Positions 9,407 to 18,014 of a DNA stretch of 64,000 bases are shown one piece after another (within the stretch, counting starts at the first letter, position 1; each line of letters starts with the position of its first letter). The notes under the pieces are model-generated. The model did no database searches. It worked only from the letters and a program-made list of their open reading frames with translations, and was not told the origin of the DNA. Made by a program: the position numbers and the translations under genes. The stretch comes from Burkholderiales bacterium (lineage in GTDB: Bacteria > Pseudomonadota > Gammaproteobacteria > Burkholderiales > Burkholderiaceae_C), in contig JADJCH010000018.1 in NCBI GenBank assembly GCA_016703325.1, positions 62,001-126,000 of the forward strand, in the 5' to 3' direction.

Positions 9407-9913
9407 TTACTCGGCCTTCGCCTTGGCGCGCAGCAGGTCGACCAGGCCGTCCAGGCGCTCGTTCGACATGTAGCTGACCATCTGGCGGTCGTTGACCAGC
9501 GCCACCGGCGCATCGGCGCAGGCACCCAGACATTCACACTTCTGCACGGTGAAGACGCCGTCGGGCGTGGTGCCGCCGTCTTCAATGCCCAGCTTGCTGC
9601 AGAGGTACTCCAGCGCCTGCTGCCCGTTGCGCAACTGGCAGGGCAGGTTGGTGCAGACGTTCAGCTTGAATTGCCCAACCGGCTGCTGGTTGTACATGTT
9701 GTAAAAGGTCGTGACCTCGCGCACCGCGATCGGCGCCATGCCAAGGACCTCCGCAATGCCTCGCTCGGCTTCGGGTGTGACCCAGCCCAGCTCCTGCTGG
9801 GCGATGGACAGGCAGGCCATCACGGCCGATTGCTTCTGGTCGGCCGGGTACTTGGCGACCTCGCGCGCAAAGCGCTCCAGGGTGGCTTCAGAGAACATGG
9901 ATGTGTCGCTCAT
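9407..9913 (-). CDS. nuoE: NADH-quinone oxidoreductase subunit E
   Basis: This 168-residue thioredoxin-like subunit carries the 2Fe-2S cluster N1a. The four ligands are visible as Cys87 and Cys92 (VCTNLPC) and Cys128 and Cys132 (CLGAC). The ATG at 9913 (MSDTSMFSEATLERF) was chosen over a much longer upstream frame because that extension lies inside the nuoD coding sequence and is not family-like. It starts only eight bases after the nuoD stop. Confidence 0.96.
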   Translation of the reverse strand: MSDTSMFSEATLERFAREVAKYPADQKQSAVMACLSIAQQELGWVTPEAERGIAEVLGMAPIAVREVTTFYNMYNQQPVGQFKLNVCTNLPCQLRNGQQALEYLCSKLGIEDGGTTPDGVFTVQKCECLGACADAPVALVNDRQMVSYMSNERLDGLVDLLRAKAKAE

Positions 9914-9921
9914 GCGCTGGC

Positions 9922-11175
9922 TCAGCGGTCGATTTCGCCGAACACGATGTCCATCGTGCCGATGATCGCCACGGCATCGGCAATCATGTGGCCGCGCGAC
10001 ATTTCGTCGAGCGCGGCGAGGTGGACAAAGCCAGGCGGGCGGATCTTCAGGCGATAAGGCTTGTTGGCGCCATCGCTGACAAGGTAGATGCCGAACTCGC
10101 CCTTCGGGTGCTCCACAGCGGCGTAGGCCTCGCCCTCGGGCACGTGAAAGCCTTCGGTGAAGAGCTTGAAGTGATGGATCAGCTGCTCCATCGAGGTCTT
10201 CATCTCGACGCGCGAAGGCGGCGCCACCTTGTGGTTGTCGGTGATGACCGGGCCGGGGTTGGCGCGCAGCCAGTCCACGCACTGCTGGATGATGCGGTTG
10301 GACTGCCGCATCTCCTCGATGCGCACCAAATAACGGTCGTAGGTATCCCCGTTGACACCCACCGGCACGTCGAAGTCCATCTTGGCGTAGACGTCGTAGG
10401 GCTGCGTCTTGCGCAGATCCCAGGCGATGCCGGAGCCGCGCAGCATCGCACCGGTCAGTCCCATGTTCAGGGCACGCTCAGGCGTCACAACGCCGATGCC
10501 GACGGTGCGCTGCTTCCAGATGCGGTTGTCGGTCAGCAGCGTCTCGTACTCGTCCACCAGCTTCGGGAAGCGCCGCACGAAGTCGTCGATGAAGTCCAGC
10601 AGGGAGCCCTGCCGGTTTTCGTTCATCTTCGAGATCGCCTTGGCGTTGTGGATCTTGCTGACCTTGTACTGCGGCATCGAGTCCGGCAGGTCGCGGTACA
10701 CGCCACCCGGGCGGAAGTAGGCCGCATGCATGCGCGCACCCGACACCGCCTCGTACATGTCGAACAGGTCCTCACGCTCACGGAAGCAGTAGATGAGAAT
10801 GTTCATCGCCCCGCAGTCCATGCCGTGGCAACCCAGCCACAGCAGGTGGTTCAGCAGACGGGTGATCTCGCTGAACATCACGCGGATGTACTGGGCACGC
10901 TCAGGCACCTCGACGCCGAGCAGCTTCTCGATCGCCAGACAGTAGGCGTGCTCGTTGCACATCATGGACACGTAGTCGAGACGGTCCATGTAGGGCAGAG
11001 ACTGGATGAAGGTCTTCGTCTCAGCCAGTTTCTCGGTGCCGCGGTGCAGCAGGCCGATGTGCGGGTCGGCGCGCTGGATCACCTCGCCGTCCAGTTCCAG
11101 CACCAGGCGCAGCACGCCGTGCGCGGCCGGGTGCTGCGGACCGAAGTTGAGGGTGTAGTTCTTGATTTCAGCCAT
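9922..11175 (-). CDS. nuoD: NADH-quinone oxidoreductase subunit D
   Basis: This 417-residue 49-kDa-type subunit is related to the NiFe-hydrogenase large subunit and helps form the quinone site with NuoB. It begins MAEIKNYTLNFGPQHPAAHG, where the conserved GPQHPAAHG loop reaches the quinone pocket. The hydrogenase nickel ligands are absent, as normal for NuoD. Here nuoC and nuoD are separate genes, unlike the nuoCD fusion of enterobacteria. Confidence 0.97.
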   Translation of the reverse strand: MAEIKNYTLNFGPQHPAAHGVLRLVLELDGEVIQRADPHIGLLHRGTEKLAETKTFIQSLPYMDRLDYVSMMCNEHAYCLAIEKLLGVEVPERAQYIRVMFSEITRLLNHLLWLGCHGMDCGAMNILIYCFREREDLFDMYEAVSGARMHAAYFRPGGVYRDLPDSMPQYKVSKIHNAKAISKMNENRQGSLLDFIDDFVRRFPKLVDEYETLLTDNRIWKQRTVGIGVVTPERALNMGLTGAMLRGSGIAWDLRKTQPYDVYAKMDFDVPVGVNGDTYDRYLVRIEEMRQSNRIIQQCVDWLRANPGPVITDNHKVAPPSRVEMKTSMEQLIHHFKLFTEGFHVPEGEAYAAVEHPKGEFGIYLVSDGANKPYRLKIRPPGFVHLAALDEMSRGHMIADAVAIIGTMDIVFGEIDR

Positions 11176-11190
11176 GCGACGCTCCGGACC

Positions 11191-11790
11191 TCAGTGCAGA
11201 CTGCCGTAGTTGTCTTCGCGAATGATGCGCGGCGTGTTCTCGCGCGGCTCGATGGTCACCGGCTGGTAGACCACGCGCTTCTGCTCGGGGTCGTAGCGCA
11301 TCTCGACATGCCCGGTGACCGGGAAGTCCTTGCGCATCGGGTGGCCGATGAAACCGTAGTCGGTCAGGATGCGGCGCAGGTCATCGTGACCATCGAAGAC
11401 GATGCCGTACATGTCGAAGGCTTCGCGCTCGAACCAGTTGGCCGAACTCCAGATCGGCGCCATCGACGCCAGCACCGGAAAATCGTCATCCACGGCGAAG
11501 GCACGCAGGCGCAGACGCCAGTTGTGCTCCACCGACAACAGGTGAGACACCGCCGCGTAACGGGCGCCCTCGTAGGCGCCCTCCTTGTAGCCGCTGTAGT
11601 CCATGCCGCACAGATCGATCAGCTGCTGGAAGGCCAGATGCGGATGATCCCGCAGGGTCTTGGCGATCTCGGCGTAGTCGGACGCCTTGACGGTGACCGT
11701 GATCTCGCCGAGACGGCGGACCAGGGAGACGATGCGATCGCCCAGCACGCGCTCCAGCGCAGCCTGCAGGGTGTCGAGTTTCTGAGTCAT
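11191..11790 (-). CDS. nuoC: NADH-quinone oxidoreductase subunit C
   Basis: This 199-residue 30-kDa-type subunit is part of the peripheral-arm connecting module. The family signature is visible around residues 130-140 (ANWFEREAFDMYGIVFDGH), followed by LRRILTDYGFIGHPMRKDFP. The ATG at 11790 gives the usual length. It precedes nuoD by 15 bases and follows nuoB by 28 bases. Confidence 0.97.
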   Translation of the reverse strand: MTQKLDTLQAALERVLGDRIVSLVRRLGEITVTVKASDYAEIAKTLRDHPHLAFQQLIDLCGMDYSGYKEGAYEGARYAAVSHLLSVEHNWRLRLRAFAVDDDFPVLASMAPIWSSANWFEREAFDMYGIVFDGHDDLRRILTDYGFIGHPMRKDFPVTGHVEMRYDPEQKRVVYQPVTIEPRENTPRIIREDNYGSLH

Positions 11791-11818
11791 GGGCGGACCT
11801 CGTTACCTGCTCGCCGCA

Positions 11819-12295
11819 TCAGCGGGCGATGGTGTTTTCGCGACGGATCTTGGCCTGCAACTGCAGGATGCCGTAGAGCAGCGCCTCGGCCGTGGGCGGA
11901 CAGCCCGGCACATAGACATCCACCGGAACGATGCGATCACAGCCACGCACCACTGAATAGCTGTAGTGGTAGTAGCCACCGCCGTTGGCACAGGACCCCA
12001 TCGACAGCACCCAGCGCGGCTCGGCCATCTGGTCGTAGACCTTGCGCAGGGCCGGACCCATCTTGTTGCACAACGTGCCCGCCACAATCATCAGATCGGA
12101 TTGGCGCGGGCTGGGCCGGAACAGCATGCCGAAACGGTCGATGTCGTAGCGCGACGCGCCCGCATGCATCATTTCGACCGCACAGCAGGCCAGACCAAAG
12201 GTCATCGGCCACAACGAACCGGTCTTGGACCAGTTGATCAGGGTATCGACACTGGTGGTGACGAAACCTTCCTTGAGTACGCCTTCAATGCCCAT
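11819..12295 (-). CDS. nuoB: NADH-quinone oxidoreductase subunit B
   Basis: This 158-residue subunit holds the terminal 4Fe-4S cluster N2 that reduces quinone. The four ligands are visible, including the adjacent cysteine pair: Cys37, Cys38, Cys102 (GSCANGGGYY) and Cys132 (GCPPTAEALL). The start at 12295 (MGIEGVLKEGFVTTSVDTLI) is standard for betaproteobacteria. It is 48 bases downstream of nuoA. Confidence 0.97.
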   Translation of the reverse strand: MGIEGVLKEGFVTTSVDTLINWSKTGSLWPMTFGLACCAVEMMHAGASRYDIDRFGMLFRPSPRQSDLMIVAGTLCNKMGPALRKVYDQMAEPRWVLSMGSCANGGGYYHYSYSVVRGCDRIVPVDVYVPGCPPTAEALLYGILQLQAKIRRENTIAR

Positions 12296-12343
12296 GGTGA
12301 GTCATCCAGTTCGTCTTGTTCGCAACGTCAGGCAAGCAGCCGC

Positions 12344-12703
12344 TCATTCCCAATCCAGGGCACCCTTCTTCCACTCGTAGACGAATCCGACCACCAGAAT
12401 GCCCAGGAAGATCATCATCGCCCAGAAACCTGTCGCCCCGATTTCACGCAGCGACACCGCCCAGGGAAACAGGAAGGCGATTTCCAGATCGAACAGGATG
12501 AAGAGGATGGCCACCAGGTAGTAGCGCACATCGAACTTCATGCGCGCATCCTCAAAGGCCTCGAAGCCGCACTCGTACGGAGAGTTCTTGGCCGCATCCG
12601 GGCGACGCGGCCCCAAGAGGAAGCCAAGCACCTGGGGAACGATACCCACCCCCACTCCAACCAGGATGAACAGGATGACAGGGAGGTATTGGTCCAGGCT
12701 CAT
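12344..12703 (-). CDS. nuoA: NADH-quinone oxidoreductase subunit A
   Basis: This 119-residue membrane subunit has three predicted helices and the conserved acidic loop containing SPYECGFEAFEDARMKFDVRY. It is the first structural gene of the nuo operon. No clear promoter of its own was seen in the 188 bases between it and the upstream tRNA-Leu, so it may be read from the promoter at 13098-13126, with the tRNA excised from the leader. Confidence 0.96.
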   Translation of the reverse strand: MSLDQYLPVILFILVGVGVGIVPQVLGFLLGPRRPDAAKNSPYECGFEAFEDARMKFDVRYYLVAILFILFDLEIAFLFPWAVSLREIGATGFWAMMIFLGILVVGFVYEWKKGALDWE

Positions 12704-12850
12704 GTCAACAGGCTCGAAAGTACTTCATCCGACAAAAGAAAAGCGCGCCGTCAGTGCAGCAGGCCAATGACCTCCACCGCATGCTCAGCGCGCCCATCGC
12801 TCCTCGCCAGCCCAGCACATCAGGTCGATGCAGCAGACTTCGTCAGGACG

Positions 12851-12884
12851 CCAGGTCGGGTGCCGGATGAGAACCCGACCCTGG
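12851..12884 (-). other. stable hairpin between tRNA-Leu and nuoA
   Basis: Two arms, CCAGGTCGGGT at 12851-12861 and ACCCGACCCTGG at 12872-12883, can pair along their length with one bulged base and an 11-base loop (10 bases if the closing pair opens). It begins seven bases after the tRNA 3' end on the transcribed strand. No T run follows, so a simple intrinsic terminator is unlikely. A processing or 5'-stabilising structure for the nuo message is an inference. Confidence 0.5.
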
Positions 12885-12891
12885 GAATGTG

Positions 12892-12976
12892 TGGTGCCGA
12901 CGGCGAGACTCGAACTCGCACAGCTTTCGCCACTACCCCCTCAAGATAGCGTGTCTACCAATTTCACCACGTCGGC
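12892..12976 (-). tRNA. leu tRNA (GAG): tRNA-Leu (anticodon GAG)
   Basis: The minus strand folds as a class II tRNA of 85 bases. The acceptor arm GCCGACG (12976-12970) pairs with CGTCGGC (12902-12896), followed by a discriminator A and an encoded CCA. The anticodon stem CTATC/GGTAG encloses the loop TTGAGGG, giving anticodon GAG. The T arm GCGAG/CTCGC with loop TTCGAGT and a long variable arm are present. The overall sequence closely resembles the known bacterial tRNA-Leu(GAG). Its position between secG and nuoA is the common Burkholderiales arrangement. Confidence 0.95.
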
Positions 12977-13097
12977 ACGCGGAATCCACTGATTCAGCTC
13001 AGATCCACCTCACCCGGCACTTTCGCCAAGCGCGTGAAACCCAAGCCTTGATCAAGCACCAAATTGCATGAGGAGTTGCTCTTCGGTACAGACCAAG

Positions 13098-13126
13098 ATT
13101 CTAGCTTGACTCAGGGTTTATCTCAA
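13098..13126 (-). promoter_or_regulatory. sigma-70-type promoter upstream of tRNA-Leu/nuo
   Basis: On the minus strand a TTGAGA -35 box (13126-13121) and a TAGAAT -10 box (13103-13098) are separated by exactly 17 bases. Each box differs from consensus at one position. The predicted start is near 13090, about 115 bases before the mature tRNA 5' end. It lies between the secG stop and the tRNA, so it would drive tRNA-Leu and probably the nuo operon. Confidence 0.65.
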
Positions 13127-13169
13127 GATTTCCCCTGACCAGAGCGGAACTTTCGTCCTCTGAATCGCT

Positions 13170-13577
13170 TCACTGCGTCGGGATTTGCCCGGCGCCCGAT
13201 GCAGGTGCCAGAGAAGGTGCAGAGGCGGCCTGTGGCACAACCGCAACACCGGGGATCTGCGCGGCGGCCGGAACCGATGCGGCAGCACTGGCCGCCGCCG
13301 CCGCCTGCTCCAGCACACTGCCGCTGGGGCGAACCGAGCGCAGGTTGCCAAAGTAGGCCAGCGCGAGGGTGCACACAAAAAACACCGTCGCAGCCACCGC
13401 CGTGGAGCGGGACAGGAAATTGGCGCTGCCGGTGGCACCGAACAGGCTGCCGGAAGCGCCGCTGCCGAAGGAGGCGCCCATGTCAGCGCCCTTGCCGTGC
13501 TGCACCAGGACCAGGCCGATCATGGCCAGGGCCGACACCAACTGCAGCAGCAGCACCAGGTTCATCATCACTTGCAT
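13170..13577 (-). CDS. secG: preprotein translocase subunit SecG
   Basis: This 135-residue inner-membrane protein is the small accessory subunit of the SecYEG channel. It starts MQVMMNLVLLLQLVSALAMIGLVLVQ, the first SecG helix, followed by the conserved GADMGASFGSGASGSLFG loop and a second helix. The C-terminal tail is rich in Ala/Pro/Ser and longer than the core domain. The ATG at 13577 was chosen because the frame upstream reads into the tpiA spacer with no SecG likeness, and a CCGGAGAGAG Shine-Dalgarno-like stretch precedes it. It is directly downstream of tpiA, a conserved pairing. Confidence 0.94.
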   Translation of the reverse strand: MQVMMNLVLLLQLVSALAMIGLVLVQHGKGADMGASFGSGASGSLFGATGSANFLSRSTAVAATVFFVCTLALAYFGNLRSVRPSGSVLEQAAAAASAAASVPAAAQIPGVAVVPQAASAPSLAPASGAGQIPTQ

Positions 13578-13617
13578 GGGAAAACTCTCTCCGGGGAAAA
13601 GTGCTGGGGCCGACGAC

Positions 13618-14361
13618 TCATGCGGCCCTTGCGATCGCGAGAAAATCGCCCGCCTTGAGCGATGCACCGCCAATCAGGCCGCCGTCGATGTCGGGCTGGG
13701 ACAACAGGGTGGCAGCGTTGTCGGGTTTCATGCTGCCGCCATACAGGATCTTCATGCTGTCCGCCTGCGGCGTCGCAGCGCGCAACTGGGCGCGCAACAG
13801 GGCATGCACCGCTTGCGCCTGCTCGGGCGTTGCCACCTTGCCGGTGCCGATGGCCCAGACGGGCTCGTAAGCCACCACCATCTCACCCACACAGTGACCC
13901 AGCGTGTGGATCACGGCAGAGAGTTGGCGCTTGACCACCGCTTCGGTCTCACCGGCTTCGCGTTGCGCCAGCGTCTCGCCCACACAGACGATCGGCGTGA
14001 TGCCTTTGCCCAGCGACGCCTTGGCCTTGTCGGCCACGCCCTGGTCGGTTTCGCCGTGATAGGCGCGGCGCTCCGAATGGCCAACGATGGCATAGCGGCA
14101 ACCGAACTCCCTCAGCATGGTGGCCGACACCTCACCGGTGTAGGCCCCCTGCTCCTGTGCGGACACATCCTGCGACCCCCAGGCCACCGCACTGGTGGCC
14201 AGGGTCACGGCCACCTCCGACAGGTAAGGAAAGGGCACGCAGACCGCGAGGTCGGCGTTTGTGGGGCCACCGGCCAGGATGCCTTGCAGCAGCTCGGCAT
14301 TGGCCGCATGGCTGCCGTGCATCTTCCAGTTGCCAACCACCAGCTTGCGACGAGTACTCAT
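13618..14361 (-). CDS. tpiA: triosephosphate isomerase
   Basis: This 247-residue cytosolic TIM-barrel enzyme interconverts dihydroxyacetone phosphate and glyceraldehyde 3-phosphate in glycolysis and gluconeogenesis. Catalytic motifs are intact: the Lys in GNWKMHG near residue 12, the His in IVGHSERR, and the Glu in AYEPVWAIGTGK with the flexible loop after it. Length is normal. It is the gene before secG, 40 bases apart. Confidence 0.97.
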   Translation of the reverse strand: MSTRRKLVVGNWKMHGSHAANAELLQGILAGGPTNADLAVCVPFPYLSEVAVTLATSAVAWGSQDVSAQEQGAYTGEVSATMLREFGCRYAIVGHSERRAYHGETDQGVADKAKASLGKGITPIVCVGETLAQREAGETEAVVKRQLSAVIHTLGHCVGEMVVAYEPVWAIGTGKVATPEQAQAVHALLRAQLRAATPQADSMKILYGGSMKPDNAATLLSQPDIDGGLIGGASLKAGDFLAIARAA

Positions 14362-14388
14362 GATTCCTCCAACAGATTGATCCAGGGC

Positions 14389-15375
14389 TCACCACTGCAG
14401 CACGATCTTGCCGATGTGCTGGTTCGATTCCATCAAGGCATGGGCACGCGCCGCATCGGCGGCCGGCAGGACCGTGTGGATGACCGGCTTCACCCGGCCC
14501 GCCTCCAGGAGCGGCCAGACCTGGCGACGCAGTGACGCCGCAATGGCCGACTTGAACGCCACCGGGCGCGGACGCAACGTCGAGCCGGTGATCACGAGGC
14601 GACGGCGCAGCACCAGCCCGGCATCAAAACCCGCCTTCACACCGCCCTGCACCGCAATGATCACCAGACGTCCATCTTCGGCCAGGCAGGTCACCTCGCG
14701 CGCCACGTAGTCACCGGCCACCATGTCGAGCACCACGTCCACACCACGCCCACCCGTCAGATTCAGCGCCTCGGCGGCAAAGTCCCGGCTGCGGTAGTTG
14801 ATCGCGTGATCGGCGCCCAGCGACAGACAGGCGGCACACTTCTCGTTGCTGCCGGCGGTGGCGATCACGGTTGCCCCCATTGCCTTGGCCAGCTGGATGG
14901 CCGTCACGCCGATGCCGCTGGTACCGCCCTGGATCAGCAGGGTCTCGCCCGGCTGCAGCCGCGCACGGTCGAACACGTTCGACCAGACGGTGAAGAAGGT
15001 CTCGGGCAGGCTGGCCGCTTCGACATCGCTGAAACCCGCCGGCACCGGCAGGCACTGGCCAACCGGTGCGACGCAGAGTCGGGCGTAACCGCCACCCGAA
15101 ACAAGTGCGCAGACGCGGTCTCCAATTGCCAGGCCCAACTCCGCCATCGCCTGGGCCTCCCCGGCAACCACCTCTCCCGCAACTTCCAGTCCCGGCAGGT
15201 CGGAGGCGCCCGCGGGCGGCGGGTAGGCGCCCTTGCGCTGCAGGACGTCCGGCCGGTTGACACCGGAGGCCGCGACGCGGATCAGCAGTTCGCCCGGACC
15301 GGCGATCGGATCCGGACGCTCGACCAGACGCAGCACCTCCGGTGCGCCGGGCTGGGAGATCTCGATGGCGTTCAT
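14389..15375 (-). CDS. NAD(P)H quinone oxidoreductase, PIG3-type (zinc-free MDR family)
   Basis: This 328-residue medium-chain dehydrogenase/reductase begins MNAIEISQPGAPEVLRLVERP. It has an N-terminal GroES-like substrate domain with RKGAYPPPAGASDLPGLEVAGE typical of PIG3-type quinone reductases, then a Rossmann NADPH site at GGTSGIGVTAIQLAKAMGA. The zinc-ligand cysteine cluster of alcohol dehydrogenases is absent. The ATG at 15375 was chosen because the open frame further upstream reads antisense through pnp. It probably reduces quinones or enones with NADPH; the natural substrate is unknown. It lies 27 bases upstream of tpiA. Confidence 0.88.
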   Translation of the reverse strand: MNAIEISQPGAPEVLRLVERPDPIAGPGELLIRVAASGVNRPDVLQRKGAYPPPAGASDLPGLEVAGEVVAGEAQAMAELGLAIGDRVCALVSGGGYARLCVAPVGQCLPVPAGFSDVEAASLPETFFTVWSNVFDRARLQPGETLLIQGGTSGIGVTAIQLAKAMGATVIATAGSNEKCAACLSLGADHAINYRSRDFAAEALNLTGGRGVDVVLDMVAGDYVAREVTCLAEDGRLVIIAVQGGVKAGFDAGLVLRRRLVITGSTLRPRPVAFKSAIAASLRRQVWPLLEAGRVKPVIHTVLPAADAARAHALMESNQHIGKIVLQW

Positions 15376-15442
15376 CGGCTGGGCCTTGGACAGGCGCTGT
15401 TCACCGAACGGCCCGGCACAGGCGCCGGCCCGCTCAGCGCGA

Positions 15443-17776
15443 TCACTGCTGTTGCTGCTGTTGTTGTTGCTGCTGATCGTCACCCGCCGCATCCGAAGGT
15501 GCAGCATCGGCCGGTGCATTGCGCTGCTCACCACGCGGAGGACGCTCGGTACGCTCACCCCGGTCGCTGCGTTCACGGCGCGGACCGCGGTCGCCACGAT
15601 CACCCCGGTCGCCCCGGTCACCGTACTCACGGCGCGGACGCTCGAAGCGCGGCTCGTCTTCCATACCCTCGGGGCGCTCCAGCAGGGCCTTCATCGACAG
15701 CTTGATGCGGCCCTTCTCGTCGGTCTCCAGCACCTTGACCTTGACCATCTGGCCTTCGGTCAGAAAGTCGGTGACCTTCTCGACGCGCTGGTGGGCGATC
15801 TGGCTGATGTGCAGCAGGCCATCCTTGCCCGGCAGGATGTTGATCAGCGCGCCAAAGTCCAGGATCTTGGTGACCGGGCCTTCGTAGACCTTGCCGATCT
15901 CGGCCTCGGCGGTGATGTCGGCGATGCGCTTCTTGGCCACCTCGGCCTTGTCGGCGTCGGTGGAGGCGATCGTGATCGTGCCATCTTCGTCGATGTTGAT
16001 CTGGCAGCCCGTCTCTTCGGTCAGCGCACGGATCACCGAACCACCCTTGCCGATCACGTCACGGATCTTCTCCGGATTGATCTTCATGGTGTACAGGCGC
16101 GGCGCGAACTCGGAAACCTCGGTGTTGGCGCCGGCCACCACCTCGACCATCTTGCCCAGGATGTGCAGACGCGCTTCCTTGGCCTGCGCCAGCGCGACCT
16201 GCATGATCTCCTGGGTGATGCCCTGGATCTTGATGTCCATCTGCAGGGCAGTCACGCCAGCGGTGGTACCCGCCACCTTGAAGTCCATGTCACCCAGGTG
16301 GTCCTCGTCACCCAGGATGTCGGTCAGCACCGCGAAGCGGTTGCCTTCCTTGATCAGGCCCATCGCGATGCCGGCGACGTGCGCCTTCATCGGCACACCG
16401 GCATCCATCATCGCCAGGCAGCCGCCACACACGGAAGCCATCGACGAGGACCCGTTGGACTCGGTGATCTCTGAGACCACACGGATGGTGTAGGCAAAGT
16501 CTTCGCGGTTCGGCAGCAGCGGCACCAGGGCGCGCTTGGCCAGGCGGCCGTGGCCGGTCTCGCGGCGCTTCGGGGTGCCCATGCGACCCGCTTCGCCGGT
16601 GGCGAAGGGGGGCATGTTGTAGTGGAACAGGAAGGTGTCGCGGAACTCGCCGGCCAGCGCGTCGATCTTTTGCGAGTCCTGGTCGGTGCCCAGTGTGGCG
16701 ATCACCAGGGCCTGCGTTTCGCCGCGGGTGAAGAGCGCCGAACCGTGGGTGCGCGGCAGCACGCCGGTGCGGATCTCGATCGGGCGGACCGTGCGGGTGT
16801 CGCGGCCGTCGATGCGCGGCTCGCCGGCCAGGATCTGGCCCCGCACCGTCTTGGCTTCCAGCTCGAACAACAGGTTTTCCACCTCGACGCCATCGGCCTG
16901 GACGCCGGCTTCGGCCAGCGCGGCCTTCACCTCGGCGTAGGCGCTGCGGCAGGCCTGGGTGCGGGCCTGCTTGCTGCGGATCTGGTAGGCGGCCTGGATC
17001 TTGGCCAGACCCAGCTCCTCGACCTTGGCGATCAGCGGTTCGTTTTTGGTCGGCGGCGTCCACAGGCCGGACTCGATCCACTCGGGCTTGCCGGCGTCGC
17101 GCACCAGGTCGTTGATGGCAGCGATCGCCACCCGAGCCTGGTCATGACCGAAGCCCACGGCACCCAGCATCACCTCTTCCGACAACTGGTCGGCCTCGGA
17201 CTCGACCATCAGCACGGCCGCCTCGGTGCCGGCCACCACCAGGTCCAGCCTGGAGGACTTCAGCGCGGTCGGGCCTGGGTTCAGCAGGTACTCGCCGTTG
17301 ACGTAGCCCACGCGGGCCGCACCCACCGGGCCGTTGAACGGAATGCCGGAGATCGCCAGCGCGGCGGACGAGCCGATCAGCGCCGCGATGTCGGCGGAGA
17401 CCTCCGGGTTCAGCGACAGGACGTGGATGACGACCTGCACCTCGTTGTAGAAGCCCTCCGGGAACAGCGGGCGCAGCGGGCGGTCGATCAGGCGACTGGT
17501 CAGCACCTCCAGCTCGGAGGGCTTGGCCTCGCGCTTGAAGAAGCTGCCCGGGATGCGGCCGGCGGCGTAGGTCTTTTCGATGTAGTCGACCGTCAGCGGA
17601 AAGAAGTCCTGGCCCGGCTTGGCGTTCTTCGCACCCACCACGGTGGCCAGCACCACGGTGTCTTCCATGCTCACCAGCACGGCGCCGGAGGCCTGACGGG
17701 CAATCTCGCCGGTTTCCAGCGTGACGGTGTGGGAGCCCCACTGGAAGGTCTTGGTGACTTTGTTGAACAAGCTCAT
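15443..17776 (-). CDS. pnp: polyribonucleotide nucleotidyltransferase (PNPase)
   Basis: This 777-residue phosphorolytic 3'-5' exoribonuclease is a component of RNA degradation complexes. Two RNase PH domains, an all-helical middle, a KH domain (VIGKGGSVIRALTEE) and an S1 domain (GKVYEGPVTKILDFGALINI) are visible in order. The usual length is about 700-720, and the extra C-terminal 60-70 residues are unusual. They contain repeats of GDR/RGE type (GDRGDRGDRGDRGPRRERSD) and finish with two Asp and ten consecutive Gln before the stop. That tail is disordered and low-complexity and may serve RNA or RNase E contacts (inference). It is downstream of rpsO, as in most proteobacteria. Confidence 0.97.
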   Translation of the reverse strand: MSLFNKVTKTFQWGSHTVTLETGEIARQASGAVLVSMEDTVVLATVVGAKNAKPGQDFFPLTVDYIEKTYAAGRIPGSFFKREAKPSELEVLTSRLIDRPLRPLFPEGFYNEVQVVIHVLSLNPEVSADIAALIGSSAALAISGIPFNGPVGAARVGYVNGEYLLNPGPTALKSSRLDLVVAGTEAAVLMVESEADQLSEEVMLGAVGFGHDQARVAIAAINDLVRDAGKPEWIESGLWTPPTKNEPLIAKVEELGLAKIQAAYQIRSKQARTQACRSAYAEVKAALAEAGVQADGVEVENLLFELEAKTVRGQILAGEPRIDGRDTRTVRPIEIRTGVLPRTHGSALFTRGETQALVIATLGTDQDSQKIDALAGEFRDTFLFHYNMPPFATGEAGRMGTPKRRETGHGRLAKRALVPLLPNREDFAYTIRVVSEITESNGSSSMASVCGGCLAMMDAGVPMKAHVAGIAMGLIKEGNRFAVLTDILGDEDHLGDMDFKVAGTTAGVTALQMDIKIQGITQEIMQVALAQAKEARLHILGKMVEVVAGANTEVSEFAPRLYTMKINPEKIRDVIGKGGSVIRALTEETGCQINIDEDGTITIASTDADKAEVAKKRIADITAEAEIGKVYEGPVTKILDFGALINILPGKDGLLHISQIAHQRVEKVTDFLTEGQMVKVKVLETDEKGRIKLSMKALLERPEGMEDEPRFERPRREYGDRGDRGDRGDRGPRRERSDRGERTERPPRGEQRNAPADAAPSDAAGDDQQQQQQQQQQ

Positions 17777-17839
17777 GCGAGTCCTTTCTCAGGCGACAGC
17801 CTATGAAACATCCGGGAGGTGGGATGCGACACCCGCAGG

Positions 17840-17903
17840 TGCGTCAGCGTGACGCAATGCCATTCCATCGGGGACCCACTGAAACGGGGACCTCGATGGA
17901 ATG
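17840..17903 (-). promoter_or_regulatory. pnp leader with two hairpins
   Basis: The rpsO-pnp spacer holds two perfect stems. TGCGTCA/TGACGCA (17840-17846 and 17850-17856) has a three-base loop. CATTCCATCG/CGATGGAATG (17861-17870 and 17894-17903) has a 23-base loop. Neither is followed by a T run on the transcribed strand, so they are not intrinsic terminators for rpsO. In Escherichia coli the same spacer is cut by RNase III and then bound by PNPase for autocontrol. A similar role here is inferred from position and structure. Confidence 0.55.
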
Positions 17904-18014
17904 ACACAGCAGCGCGCACAGCCGGACCTGCCTACGGAAATCGTTTGGGGGAAGGGAACTGCGGGCCGCAGCGCCCCGGACCAGCCGGGGCAGAAGCCGC
18001 CGCCCGCAGGGCGA

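Noticed and set aside
5618..10057. 1479-codon open frame on the plus strand opposite nuoE-nuoG
   Set aside because: It is antisense to well-conserved nuo genes; its translation is His/Arg/Gln/Gly-rich with no domain, as expected of a high-GC shadow frame.
17861..17903. Intrinsic terminator between rpsO and pnp
   Set aside because: Perfect stem but a long loop and no following T run on the transcribed strand.
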